The notes under the pieces were generated by a model. That model made no database searches and was not told the DNA's origin. It saw only the letters and a program-made list of their open reading frames with translations. From contig NZ_LDJI01000025.1 of the NCBI RefSeq assembly GCF_001431415.1, forward strand, positions 124,001 through 188,000: 64,000 nucleotides of DNA. The letters are read 5' to 3'. Shown here piece after piece: positions 19,594 through 28,380 of the stretch (the first letter of the stretch is position 1; every line of letters starts with the position of its first letter). The stretch is from Stenotrophomonas humi. GTDB lineage: Bacteria > Pseudomonadota > Gammaproteobacteria > Xanthomonadales > Xanthomonadaceae. The position numbers were made by a program, and so were the translations under genes.

Positions 19594-20091
19594 TCAGCGT
19601 CCTGCCGCCGCGCAGTCCGCACCTTCGCAATAGTCGGCGGCGCGCCGCAGTTGCTGCTCGGTCAGCTCCGGCGGCGGGCGCGCGATGGCCGACTGGATCT
19701 GGTCGCGGCCATTGGTGAGTTTGTGCAGGCCCTTGGCAGCCGCCATCAGCCCGTAGTTGATGCCCATCAACAGGTAGCCACCGCTCATGCTGACCTGCTC
19801 GGGTGTGGGCGGCTCGCTCCAGGATTTGCTGAAACGGTTGGATTCGGCCTGTACCGGATTCTTGAAGCGGTACAGGTCCAGCGGCTCGTCGTCCTCGGGC
19901 TTAAGCGCGCGTACTTCGCCCAGCGTAGTGACATTGCCGTCAGCCTGGGGCGGCGGGATTTCGTCCTGTGCCACCTCGGCCTGCCCGTCGGTGACAGCCA
20001 CCGGCGGCGGTGTCGGTGGTGCCTGCTGCGCCTGCACCGTACCCGCCAGCATCATGCCGGCCACCATTGCTCCCTGCCATCCACGCACCAT
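19594..20091 (-). CDS. Hypothetical secreted protein
   Basis: A 165-aa protein with a signal peptide ([22 protein letters not shown]) and a Pro-rich mature N-terminus. The conserved-looking part includes [34 protein letters not shown]. Two Cys near the C-terminus ([12 protein letters not shown]) could form a disulfide. No family was recognised. An alternative ATG at 20124 would add 11 residues before the signal peptide. It is transcribed divergently from the helicase gene. Confidence 0.7.
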   Translation of the reverse strand: MVRGWQGAMVAGMMLAGTVQAQQAPPTPPPVAVTDGQAEVAQDEIPPPQADGNVTTLGEVRALKPEDDEPLDLYRFKNPVQAESNRFSKSWSEPPTPEQVSMSGGYLLMGINYGLMAAAKGLHKLTNGRDQIQSAIARPPPELTEQQLRRAADYCEGADCAAAGR

Positions 20092-20252
20092 CGCTGCTTC
20101 CGCCTCTGTTCGCGTACGGGCCAAAGCTTACGGATGCGGGCTTCAGATTTCGTTGCGCGGGCGCATGCGTTCAGCAAACAGACGCAAACCTGTCTCACAG
20201 GCTGAGACCCGTTCGTGCTTCCATGCCCCTCCTTTGATCGACAGCTGCGCGC

Positions 20253-22736
20253 ATGGCGTTCTCCCTCGCTCCCCGCACCGAAGCCAGCGAACGGGCGCTG
20301 GCAACCACCGACGGCCTGCCCTCGCGTGACGGCTCGCTGCTCGGCAAGCGGCTGGCCAAGCGCTACAGCGACCGGGTCACCGGCAGCTTCACGATTCCCG
20401 GCCGCGAAGGCAGTTACGCGCCGATCCCCGATGACGTCCCCGAGGCGCTGAAAGCCGCGCTCAAGGCGCGCGGCATCGAGCAGCTGTATTCGCACCAGGC
20501 CGAGGCCTGGGACGCCAGCCAGCGCGGCGAGCACGTCGCCATCGTCACCCCCACCGCGTCGGGCAAGTCGCTGTGCTACACGCTGCCGGTGGTGAGCGCG
20601 GCGATGCAGGGCAATGCCAAGGCGCTGTACCTGTTCCCGACCAAGGCACTGGCGCAGGACCAGGTGGCCGAGCTGCTGGAACTCAACCGCGCCGGCGACC
20701 TCGGCGTGAAGGCCTTCACCTTCGACGGCGACACCCCCGGTGATGCGCGGCAGGCGATCCGCCTGCATGGCGACATCGTGGTCAGCAACCCGGACATGCT
20801 GCACCAGGCGATCCTGCCGCATCACACCAAGTGGGCGCAGTTCTTCGAGAACCTGCGCTACGTGGTGATCGACGAGATCCACACGTATCGCGGCGTGTTC
20901 GGCAGCCACGTCACCAACGTCATCCGCCGGCTCAAGCGCATCTGCGCCTTCTACGGCGTGCAACCGCAATTCATCCTGTGCTCGGCCACCATCGGCAACC
21001 CGCATGCGCATGCCGAAGCGCTGGTGGAAGAACAGGTGCATGCGATCACCGAGTCCGGCGCGCCCACCGGGCCCAAGCATGTGCTGCTGTGGAACCCGCC
21101 GGTGATCAACCCGGACCTGGGCCTGCGCGCATCCGCCCGTTCGCAGGCCAACCGCATCGCCCGCATCGCGATCAAGAGCGGGCTGAAGACGCTGGTGTTC
21201 GCGCAGAGCAGGTTGATGGTGGAAGTGCTGACCAAGTACCTGAAGGACATCTTCGACAACGACCCGCGCAAGCCGGCACGCATCCGTGCCTATCGTGGCG
21301 GCTACCTGCCCACCGAGCGCCGCGAGGTGGAACGCGCGATGCGCGCGGGCGATATCGACGGCATCGTCAGCACCTCGGCGCTGGAGCTGGGCGTGGATAT
21401 CGGCGCACTGGATGTGGTGGTGCTCAACGGTTACCCGGGCAGCGTGGCGGCGACCTGGCAGCGCTTCGGCCGCGCCGGTCGTCGGCAACAGGCCGCGCTG
21501 GGGGTGATGGTCGCCAGCAGCCAGCCGCTGGACCAGTACGTGGTACGGCATCCGGATTTCTTCGCCAACGCCTCGCCCGAGCACGCACGCATTTCGCCGG
21601 ATCAACCGTTGATCCTGTTCGACCACATCCGCTGTGCGGCGTTCGAGCTGCCGTTCCTGGCCGGCGAGCCGTTCGGGCCGATTGATCCGCTGGTGTTCCT
21701 GCAGGCACTGGCCGAAACCGAGGTGATCCACCAGGAAGGCGACCGCTGGGAATGGATCGCCGACAGCTACCCGGCCAACGCGGTGAGCCTGCGTGCGGTG
21801 GCCGACGGCAACTTCGTGGTGGTGGACCGCAGCGACGGCAAGCAGAAGATCATTGCCGAAGTGGATTACTCCGCCGCCGCGTTGACGCTGTACGAAGGCG
21901 CCATCCACATGGTGCAGAGCACGCCGTACCAGGTGGAGCGGTTGGACTGGGAAGGCCGCAAGGCCTACGTCACCCGCACGCATGTGGACTACTACACCGA
22001 CAGCATCGACTACACCAAGCTCAAGGTACTGGACCGCTTCGACGGCAACGCTGCCGGGCGCGGTGATTCGCATCACGGCGAAGTGCATGTGGTGCGGCGT
22101 GTGGCCGGCTACAAGAAGATCCGTTACTACACGCACGAAAACATCGGCTACGGCCCGGTCAACCTGCCCGATCAGGAGCTGCACACCACGTCGGTGTGGT
22201 GGCAACTGCCGCAGGCCACGCTGCTGCGCAGCTTCGCGCAGAAGCAGGATGCGCTCGATGGCTTCCTTGGCGCGGCGTATGCGCTGCATATCGTCGCCAC
22301 GGTGGCGGTGATGGCCGATGCGCGCGACCTGCAGAAGGCGGTGGGCAACGGCGACGGCGCGTGGTTCGCGGTGGCCGACCAGACCGGGCGCGGCCAGCTG
22401 CGTGGCAACGAAGGTGGCGAGGCAGTGGTCGAGCTGATGCAGAGCTTCGTGCCGACTGTGTACCTGTACGACAACTTCCCCGGTGGCGTTGGCCTGAGCG
22501 AGCCGCTGTGGCTGCGCCAGGGCGAGCTGGTGCAGCGCGCGCTGGAACTGGTCGAACGCTGCGACTGCACCGCCGGTTGCCCGGCCTGCGTTGGCCCGGT
22601 GCTGGCCGCGCAGGAAGAAGGTGACGACATCACGCCGCGCTCGCTGGCACTGCGGGTGTTGTCGCTGTTGTCGGCCGCGCATTGCGAGCAGGTGCAGGAC
22701 GTGGCGATGGATGAGGCACTCGACCTGCTGCCATGA
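20253..22736 (+). CDS. MrfA/YprA-like DEAD/DEAH-box helicase with C-terminal DUF1998 cysteine cluster
   Basis: Predicted DNA-repair helicase. The 827-aa product has N-terminal RecA-like motor motifs (TPTASGKSLCYTLP for Walker A, VIDEIHTYRG for the DEAH-like box) and a second motor domain (SALELGVDIGALDVVVLNGYPG, QRFGRAGRR). The C-terminal DUF1998-type domain has four clustered Cys in CDCTAGCPACVG. B. subtilis MrfA (YprA), a 3'-5' helicase of mitomycin C repair, has this layout. The stop overlaps the next gene by 4 bp (ATGA), matching the mrfA-mrfB arrangement. Confidence 0.88.
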   Translation: MAFSLAPRTEASERALATTDGLPSRDGSLLGKRLAKRYSDRVTGSFTIPGREGSYAPIPDDVPEALKAALKARGIEQLYSHQAEAWDASQRGEHVAIVTPTASGKSLCYTLPVVSAAMQGNAKALYLFPTKALAQDQVAELLELNRAGDLGVKAFTFDGDTPGDARQAIRLHGDIVVSNPDMLHQAILPHHTKWAQFFENLRYVVIDEIHTYRGVFGSHVTNVIRRLKRICAFYGVQPQFILCSATIGNPHAHAEALVEEQVHAITESGAPTGPKHVLLWNPPVINPDLGLRASARSQANRIARIAIKSGLKTLVFAQSRLMVEVLTKYLKDIFDNDPRKPARIRAYRGGYLPTERREVERAMRAGDIDGIVSTSALELGVDIGALDVVVLNGYPGSVAATWQRFGRAGRRQQAALGVMVASSQPLDQYVVRHPDFFANASPEHARISPDQPLILFDHIRCAAFELPFLAGEPFGPIDPLVFLQALAETEVIHQEGDRWEWIADSYPANAVSLRAVADGNFVVVDRSDGKQKIIAEVDYSAAALTLYEGAIHMVQSTPYQVERLDWEGRKAYVTRTHVDYYTDSIDYTKLKVLDRFDGNAAGRGDSHHGEVHVVRRVAGYKKIRYYTHENIGYGPVNLPDQELHTTSVWWQLPQATLLRSFAQKQDALDGFLGAAYALHIVATVAVMADARDLQKAVGNGDGAWFAVADQTGRGQLRGNEGGEAVVELMQSFVPTVYLYDNFPGGVGLSEPLWLRQGELVQRALELVERCDCTAGCPACVGPVLAAQEEGDDITPRSLALRVLSLLSAAHCEQVQDVAMDEALDLLP

Positions 22737-23962
22737 GCATCAGCCTGGACAAGCTGAAGGCGTTGCGGAAGCAGGCCGGGCATGCGGACAAGCCGCGCCC
22801 GGCAGGCGCCCACGATGTTTCTGCAGAATCGGAGTCAGCCGCGCAGCCGATGGCGGCAGAAGCCAAAGCCATGCCTGCGGTTGCGCCAGCGTCTTCATCG
22901 ACTACGGATGCATCTTCAGCCGCCCGGCCCAGGCCGCTGCTACGAAAAGCCGGCAGTCCTGCTGTAGAAGCGGCCTTGGCCGCGAAACCGGCACAGGTGG
23001 AAACTGAAGCCACGTCTGCGGTTGCAGCAGGCGCGTCATCGGCTGCGGATGCGGCGTCGGCTTCGCGGCCAAGACCGCTCCTGCGACAGGCAGACGAAGG
23101 GGGTTCGGTGTTTGGCTGGGTCGAACAGATCCAGCACAAGGCAACGGCACCGCGTGCGCAGGACGGCGATGCGCTGCGGCGATTGCTGGCATCACGCAAT
23201 CGTGCGATTGCATCGGGGCCGCGCAATGAACGCAGCGGCCCACTGGATCGTGACCTGCCCGGCACGGAGATTGCGCCGGGCCTGCACCTGATCGAAGCCT
23301 TCCTGCCCCAGGCGATTCCCACGCAGCCGCTGTCGCTGGCCTTCAGCAAGCGACCGGAGGAGGTGGTGCAACCGCGCGACCTGCTGTTCTTCGACACCGA
23401 AACCACCGGCCTTGCCGGTGGCACCGGTACCCGCGCTTTCATGATCGGCGCCGCCGATTGGTACCACGACAGCGCGCGTGGCGAAGGCCTGCGCGTGCGC
23501 CAGTTGTTGATATCGACGATGGGCGCCGAGAGCGCGATGCTGGATGTGTTCACCGGCTGGCTGTCGCCATCCACGGTGTTGTCCAGCTATAACGGCCGCA
23601 GCTACGACTCGCCCCTGCTCAAGACCCGCTATCGGCTGGCGCGGCGTGGCGATCCGATTTCCGCGCTGGATCATGTGGATCTGCTGTATCCCACCCGTCG
23701 CCGTTATCGCGGCACCTGGGAAAACTGCCGGCTGGCGACCATCGAGCGCAACCTGCTGCAGATCGCCCGCGAGGATGACCTGCCGGGCTCCGAAGCCCCT
23801 TCAGCATGGCTGGGTTATCTGCGCGGCGGCAGCGCGCGCAACCTGCGCCGTGTGGGCGAGCACAACCATCAGGACGTGGTGACGCTGGCGCAGCTGTTTC
23901 TCAGGCTGGTGCAGGCCGAAGCGGATGAACGCGCGGAGTTGGACCTGTTGGGAGAAGATTGA
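22733..23962 (+). CDS. MrfB/YprB-like DEDDh exonuclease with REP-derived N-terminal linker
   Basis: RNase H-like exonuclease expected to act with the upstream helicase. Residues 1-125 are low-complexity, Ala/Ser/Pro-rich, and contain RPRPLLR twice (about 65-71 and 112-118). The catalytic domain (about 200-400) has FFDTETTG (Asp, Glu), SSYNGRSYDSPLL (Asp) and GEHNHQDVVTL (His, Asp), giving a full DEDDh set. The linker is built largely from three GTAG-type REP hairpins read in frame (22925-23088). There is no TPR segment as clear as that of B. subtilis MrfB, so exact orthology is inferred from the gene pair. Confidence 0.85.
   Translation: MSISLDKLKALRKQAGHADKPRPAGAHDVSAESESAAQPMAAEAKAMPAVAPASSSTTDASSAARPRPLLRKAGSPAVEAALAAKPAQVETEATSAVAAGASSAADAASASRPRPLLRQADEGGSVFGWVEQIQHKATAPRAQDGDALRRLLASRNRAIASGPRNERSGPLDRDLPGTEIAPGLHLIEAFLPQAIPTQPLSLAFSKRPEEVVQPRDLLFFDTETTGLAGGTGTRAFMIGAADWYHDSARGEGLRVRQLLISTMGAESAMLDVFTGWLSPSTVLSSYNGRSYDSPLLKTRYRLARRGDPISALDHVDLLYPTRRRYRGTWENCRLATIERNLLQIAREDDLPGSEAPSAWLGYLRGGSARNLRRVGEHNHQDVVTLAQLFLRLVQAEADERAELDLLGED
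22925..23088. repeat. Three GTAG/REP-type hairpins inside the exonuclease coding sequence
   Basis: Unit 1 (minus orientation, 22925-22943): CGGCC/GGCCG arms with CTAC. Unit 2 (plus, 22964-22983): GTAG, then GCGGCC-TT-GGCCGC. Unit 3 (minus, about 23064-23088): GCGGCC-AA-GACCGC. The common pattern is GTAGnAGCGGCCTTGGCCGC. Units 1 and 3 share orientation and encode RPRPLLR; unit 2 encodes AVEAALAAKPA. Confidence 0.75.
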
Positions 23963-24074
23963 AGCTTGCGGGTTGCGCCTTGGCTTTCTGGCTCTTCTCC
24001 CGGTGCTCGTAGAGCGGAAGAGGCGGAGCACATACGTGCTGGCTACCCGTCACTCTCGGTTCCCATGTTTCAGC

Positions 24075-24122
24075 TTCGCTCTCCCCTCTCCCCCAACCCC
24101 TCTCCCGCAAGGAGAGAGGGTC
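24075..24122. repeat. Degenerate dispersed palindrome after the exonuclease gene
   Basis: An imperfect copy of the CCCCTCTCCCGC palindrome, with GCAAGGAGAGAGGG as the right arm, in the 201-bp gap between two converging genes. Nothing else is recognisable in the gap. Confidence 0.6.
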
Positions 24123-24163
24123 TTCAAGAGCAAAGCCTCAAAGCAAAACCTCAGCGCAAGCCC

Positions 24164-25999
24164 TCAGCCCCGAACCGGCTTGGCAACGCCATCGCGGATC
24201 ACCCGCTCGATCAACTGCTCTGTCTCACGCTGTGCACGCACGCTGGCCGCCGCCTGCTGACGGCCCAGGTCGGCCTGCTGCCTGCCCAGTTCCGACTGCT
24301 GACGCGACAGGCTTACCATCTCCGCGCGCATCTCAGGGTTATCCATTTCCTGCCTTGCCTGGGCCAACCTGCGACGCGCCTCCGCAGCCGCCTTGCGTTG
24401 CGCCTCGGTGCGTTCACCTCCGCTCAGCGCCAACTGTGCCTGCTCGCTGGCCAGTTCACCGATCCGCGCACCGATCTCGCCCATGCGCGCGCCGATCTCC
24501 CCCTGACGCTCGCCGAGCTCGCCCTGCTGGTCACCGAGCTTGCCCTGCAGGTCACCCAACCGCATGGTTTCGGCATGCAGCTGCTGGAAGCTCGCCAGCG
24601 TGGCCGCGTCATGCACCACGTAATCCTTGCCGTCACGGCGCAGCCACAACACCCCATTGCCATCGTCCAGGCGCTGCACCCTGCGCAGGTCGGCGACGGA
24701 GCCGTTCATGATGCTGCGACCGCCCTGCAACAATACGTAGGCATTGCGACTGTGGTCGTTGGACAGGTGGATCACGCCCTGCGTGCTGACCGGCGCAGGC
24801 GGAGCTGCGGGTGCTGCGGGCGGTGCCGGAGGCACGCGAACAGCAGGCGCTGCAGGAGCCGCCGGCGGCGCAGGCGGGGCCGGCATCACGTCGCTGCCAT
24901 CGCTGGAATAGACGTGCACCGATGATTTTTTCGCGCTAGGCGCGAGCGGGGCTGGCGGCGCTTTCACTGCTGGCGGCGCCGCGGGCGGTGCGGGTGGTGC
25001 GGGTGGAACCGGCATCGCCACCAGGCGCAGCGGAATCACACCGACCAGTGCCACGGCCGCCAGGATCAGGCCCGCGGCCATGCGCGGGAACGATGAGGTG
25101 TTCTGCAACATGAGCAATCTCCGCTTGAGGCTGAGGAAGGTAGGTGAAGCGCTGGCCAGGCCGGCACCGGGACGCGGTGCGACGCCCAACTGCAGCAGCA
25201 GGCGCCCGTAGTGCTGACGGCAATGCCGGTTACCGGCGACGACAGCGGCATCCACGGCCGCTTCGCGGGCAATGCCGTATTCGCGGTTGGCGATGTGCAC
25301 CAGCGGGTTGAAGAAGAACAGATGTTGCGCGAGCGCAGGCACCAAACCCAGCCACAGGTCATGGCGTTGCAGATGCACCAGTTCGTGCGTCAATGCCATG
25401 TCCAGCTCGTCATCGCCCATGCGCTGCAGGCCACGTGCCGGCAACAGCAGCACCGGACGCCATGGGCCGATCAACTGCGGAGAGTCGATGGCGGTGCTCA
25501 GCATCAGGCGCGGTGCGCGTGGCAGGCCGTGGGCTTCGGATGCCAGCTGCAGCGCCGCATTGAGTTTGTGGTCGTTGCACGGCTGCGCGTTGCGCAGCAG
25601 GGTGCGACTGGCGTGCCAGGCCAAGCCGGTGCGCAGCGCCATCACCAGCACCCCGGCCAGCCACAGCGACATGAGCAGCAGCTGCCACGACCAACCACTG
25701 TCCACCGGCAACGGCTTCATCACGATCAGCGGCGCGGCGTGGCTCTGCGGCACGGCAGCGCCGGCCTGCTGCAGCAGGGTGACCGATTCGGCGGCCGGCA
25801 GCAGCGGCAGTTCCAGCGGGGTGGCCCAGAACAGGCCGACCACGGCCTGCAGTGCCACCAGCCACCACAAGCCACATTGGGTGCTGGCCGGTAAGCGCCG
25901 CACGTAGCGGCACAGCAACCACACCACGGCGGTCAGCGCGATGGTCTGCACGCTGGTGGCCAGCAGGCGGTTGCCGAGCAGTTCGAGCATCGTGTCCAT
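24164..25999 (-). CDS. M56 (BlaR1-like) membrane metallopeptidase with heptad-repeat C-terminus
   Basis: Inner-membrane sensor/protease that in BlaR1/MecR1 systems inactivates the BlaI repressor. The 611-aa product has membrane segments near 10-35, 45-60, 105-125 and 305-330, with zinc motif HELVH at 205-209 in the cytoplasmic loop. There is no penicillin-binding sensor domain. Instead there is a Pro/Ala-rich linker (330-405), a small domain (405-475) and a heptad-repeat helix (about 478-585, units such as LGDQQGE, IGARMGE, LGRQQAD). The blaI-like gene ends 3 bp upstream, so the two form an operon. The trigger is probably not a beta-lactam; envelope stress is a guess. Confidence 0.88.
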   Translation of the reverse strand: MDTMLELLGNRLLATSVQTIALTAVVWLLCRYVRRLPASTQCGLWWLVALQAVVGLFWATPLELPLLPAAESVTLLQQAGAAVPQSHAAPLIVMKPLPVDSGWSWQLLLMSLWLAGVLVMALRTGLAWHASRTLLRNAQPCNDHKLNAALQLASEAHGLPRAPRLMLSTAIDSPQLIGPWRPVLLLPARGLQRMGDDELDMALTHELVHLQRHDLWLGLVPALAQHLFFFNPLVHIANREYGIAREAAVDAAVVAGNRHCRQHYGRLLLQLGVAPRPGAGLASASPTFLSLKRRLLMLQNTSSFPRMAAGLILAAVALVGVIPLRLVAMPVPPAPPAPPAAPPAVKAPPAPLAPSAKKSSVHVYSSDGSDVMPAPPAPPAAPAAPAVRVPPAPPAAPAAPPAPVSTQGVIHLSNDHSRNAYVLLQGGRSIMNGSVADLRRVQRLDDGNGVLWLRRDGKDYVVHDAATLASFQQLHAETMRLGDLQGKLGDQQGELGERQGEIGARMGEIGARIGELASEQAQLALSGGERTEAQRKAAAEARRRLAQARQEMDNPEMRAEMVSLSRQQSELGRQQADLGRQQAAASVRAQRETEQLIERVIRDGVAKPVRG

Positions 26000-26002
26000 G
26001 GT

Positions 26003-26389
26003 TCAGTCCTCCCGGCGCTGCGATTGCAGCCTGGCGACAAGGGCTTCCAGTTCGGCCAGTTCGTTGTCACTGACGGCGGCTTTCTCCGACATCCACGCCA
26101 CGAACGGCGAGATCGAGCCCTGCAGGGTCTTTTCGACAAAGCTGCTCACCGCACTGTTCACCACTTCCTGTTGTTCGGCGGTGGTGTGGTAGCGGTACAC
26201 GCCCTCATGCGACGCACGCTGCAGGTACCCCTTGGTGCGCAGCCGCTCCATCATCGTCAACACGGTCGAACGGGCCAGGCCGCGCGATTCGCCATAACGT
26301 GCAGCCACCTCACCCACGCTGGTGGGCTCGTTCTCTCCGATGTACTGCAGCAGGGCCAGTTCCTGGTCCCCGACGGTCTTGCGGCGCAT
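26003..26389 (-). CDS. BlaI/MecI/CopY-family transcriptional repressor
   Basis: A 128-aa winged-helix repressor: recognition region GLARSTVLTMMERLRTKGYL, wing ASHEGVYRYH, and a C-terminal dimerisation/cleavage helix region (VVNSAVSSFVEKTLQGSISPFVAWM). It lies first in an operon with the M56 peptidase, the standard repressor-protease pair. Two operator-like palindromes lie just upstream, so autorepression with release by the protease is likely. Confidence 0.93.
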   Translation of the reverse strand: MRRKTVGDQELALLQYIGENEPTSVGEVAARYGESRGLARSTVLTMMERLRTKGYLQRASHEGVYRYHTTAEQQEVVNSAVSSFVEKTLQGSISPFVAWMSEKAAVSDNELAELEALVARLQSQRRED

Positions 26390-26401
26390 GGCCGACTCCA
26401 G

Positions 26402-26446
26402 TGACTACACTTGTCGTCAACGTAGCCATGACTACAAATGTAGTCA
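26402..26446. promoter_or_regulatory. Two BlaI-type operators upstream of the repressor gene
   Basis: Site 1 (26402-26419) is TGACTACA-CT-TGTCGTCA, with one mismatch between arms. Site 2 (26429-26446) is TGACTACA-AA-TGTAGTCA, with perfect 8-bp arms. Their centres are 27 bp apart. The TACA/TGTA core matches known BlaI/MecI operators. The sites begin 13 bp upstream of the repressor start, overlapping where its promoter must be. Confidence 0.85.
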
Positions 26447-26605
26447 ATAGCCCGGAAGGCACCCCGCACACCGCTCGGATGAACGCTTCAGGTTTTGATG
26501 CCACCCTGCCAAACCATGCCCCCCGCAGGGTCCTGCCGGCGAATCGGCAGACTCCAGGCAAGGGCCCAGTTACGCATGGCAATCCGCCGACGCGGGGGTA
26601 TTGCC

Positions 26606-27721
26606 TCAGGAAACGGCGCTGTCGATCTGCCAGCGGGCGAACTCGCTCTCGAACTCGGCCAGGCTGATCAGGCCGAGGCAGGCGTGGGCGCCGATCGGCA
26701 GCGGTTCGCCACGCGCCAGCCGGCGCGCCAACAGCACGGCGGCGAAGGTGGGAATTTCCGGGCCGTGCAGCATCGGTGCGGTGAGATCCCAATGCACGGT
26801 GTGCGCCTGACCACCCCGTTGGCCGTGCAGGATGATGCGCATGCCGCCGAGGTCGGTGCCGAAACGGTCGAAGCAGCGCCCGGCACGCGCGAACACGCCC
26901 GCCAGTGCCGCCATCGGCAATGGCAGGCCGATACGACGCAAGCCCGCGATGGCGGCCAGGCAACGCGAAAGAAAGGGCAACTCCAGTGCGGCGCGGAAGC
27001 GCACCGTGCGCACGCCGGGATAGCGTTGTACCAGCAGATCGTGATCAGGCACGTCGCACGGCGAGGCCAGTCGCGGACCGATGCGGGAAAAGTTGACCCG
27101 TTGCGGATTGGACCAGCCGACCACGCGCTGCCAACGGCCGTCGATCCAGCACTTGAAGCCCTGCCCGCAGTACGACAGCACCGCGCGCACGGTGGCCATG
27201 CCCAGCGGCGTGGCCTGTGCCGGTGCGATGACAATATCGATATCGCGCAGCGGCTCGAACTGCGGCGCCAATGCATCCACCACCGCACTGGAAAGCCCGG
27301 GCAACGTGCTGGCGCCACTGATCGCGCTGCGCTGCGCCAGACGCGCAGCGGCATCCATCTGCGCGGGAAAGTCACGAACGAAGTCGCGACCGTCCGCAAG
27401 ATCGATGTAGTGCATGCCCGCCTGTAAACAGGCACGGGCGACATCGAAGCCCTGCCCCTGGAAAGGACCGGCGGTGTGGATGACCAGATGCGCGCGCGTG
27501 GCTGCCAGCGCGGTGGCGAAATCCGGATCAGCGGTGTTCAACCGGCACAGTTCGATGGTGTCCAGATCCACGCCCGGCAGATGGGCTGCCGCATGCGGGG
27601 GATGGCGGCCGGCCGCAATGACGGTGATGCCAGGCGTGATCGACAACGCACGCACGATGCGCGCACCAAAATGTCCGTAACCGCCCAATACGAGAACACG
27701 ACAGCTTTCCTGCTGCGGCAT
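26606..27721 (-). CDS. Saccharopine dehydrogenase-like NAD(P)-binding oxidoreductase
   Basis: A 371-aa protein with an N-terminal Rossmann fold: VLVLGGYGHFGARIVRAL, a GxGxxG-like pattern. This is followed by VIHTAGPFQGQGFDVARACLQAG and HYIDLADGRDFV, typical of saccharopine dehydrogenase-like and trans-acting enoyl-reductase-type proteins. The substrate is not predictable. ATG at 27721 (MPQQESCRVLV) is chosen because it starts directly before the Rossmann strand. It is divergent from a small lipoprotein gene. Confidence 0.8.
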   Translation of the reverse strand: MPQQESCRVLVLGGYGHFGARIVRALSITPGITVIAAGRHPPHAAAHLPGVDLDTIELCRLNTADPDFATALAATRAHLVIHTAGPFQGQGFDVARACLQAGMHYIDLADGRDFVRDFPAQMDAAARLAQRSAISGASTLPGLSSAVVDALAPQFEPLRDIDIVIAPAQATPLGMATVRAVLSYCGQGFKCWIDGRWQRVVGWSNPQRVNFSRIGPRLASPCDVPDHDLLVQRYPGVRTVRFRAALELPFLSRCLAAIAGLRRIGLPLPMAALAGVFARAGRCFDRFGTDLGGMRIILHGQRGGQAHTVHWDLTAPMLHGPEIPTFAAVLLARRLARGEPLPIGAHACLGLISLAEFESEFARWQIDSAVS

Positions 27722-27956
27722 CGGTACATCCTGCGCTGGTGGATGCGCGATTATCGACCAATCGGGCCACTGCCTCCGAGCCGGTGAATGCATCCGATGT
27801 TCTTGGGACGCCCGCGCCAACGGAAGATCCAGTGCCCGTGCGCGATATGCACGGTCACAACGCAGGTGAGACAACGTGGTGGTGACGTGGATTCATCCGC
27901 TGCATACAGCCGCAGCGCGATGCTTCGCACTCGTTCCTGCATTCCCGGAGTACGCC

Positions 27957-28289
27957 ATGTACCGTCTGCTCGCACTGCCAGCCACCGTTCTGCTGCTGTC
28001 AGCGTGCAATTCCGCATATGTCACCGAGGTGCAGCCCATCGACGGCGTGATCTCCGGCCAATGCCATGTCGACATGGTGCGCGGCGCAGTGGGGCTGGCC
28101 GCCGCGCCGGAAACGGTGGAGCGCGCACGCGTGGACAGCGACAGCCTGGAAGTCGTCGTCGTCCGCGGGCAGGAACAAGCCGATGGCCACGCCAACTCGG
28201 TCGAGGTGGCGTCGGCCTCCAGCGGTGGCAGTCGCCTGACGATCGAAGTCGGCCGCACCAACAACATCACCGCGATGCGCTGCAGTTAA
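27957..28289 (+). CDS. Small lipoprotein resembling an I78-family peptidase inhibitor (diverged)
   Basis: A 110-aa protein with a lipoprotein signal peptide and lipobox VLLLSAC (Cys16). The mature end RLTIEVGRTNNITAMRCS and the segment CHVDMVRGAVGLAA parallel the I78 pattern (Cys, helix, then RLNIEVD..ITRVRCG) also seen in the gene at 29793. The match is weak and the Gly before the stop is Ser here, so the family call is inference. If correct, it would be an envelope-anchored protease inhibitor. Confidence 0.6.
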   Translation: MYRLLALPATVLLLSACNSAYVTEVQPIDGVISGQCHVDMVRGAVGLAAAPETVERARVDSDSLEVVVVRGQEQADGHANSVEVASASSGGSRLTIEVGRTNNITAMRCS

Positions 28290-28380
28290 ATACGGCAAAC
28301 GCATACATTCGAGCAACTCCAGCCAAGCACTAGCCTCTTCACAAAGCATGCTAAATTACCCCGAATGAATGGGGGTAACG

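Noticed and set aside
20052..22682. Minus-strand open frame of 876 codons antisense to the MrfA-like helicase
   Set aside because: Shadow frame in high-GC DNA; the helicase motifs on the plus strand are unambiguous.
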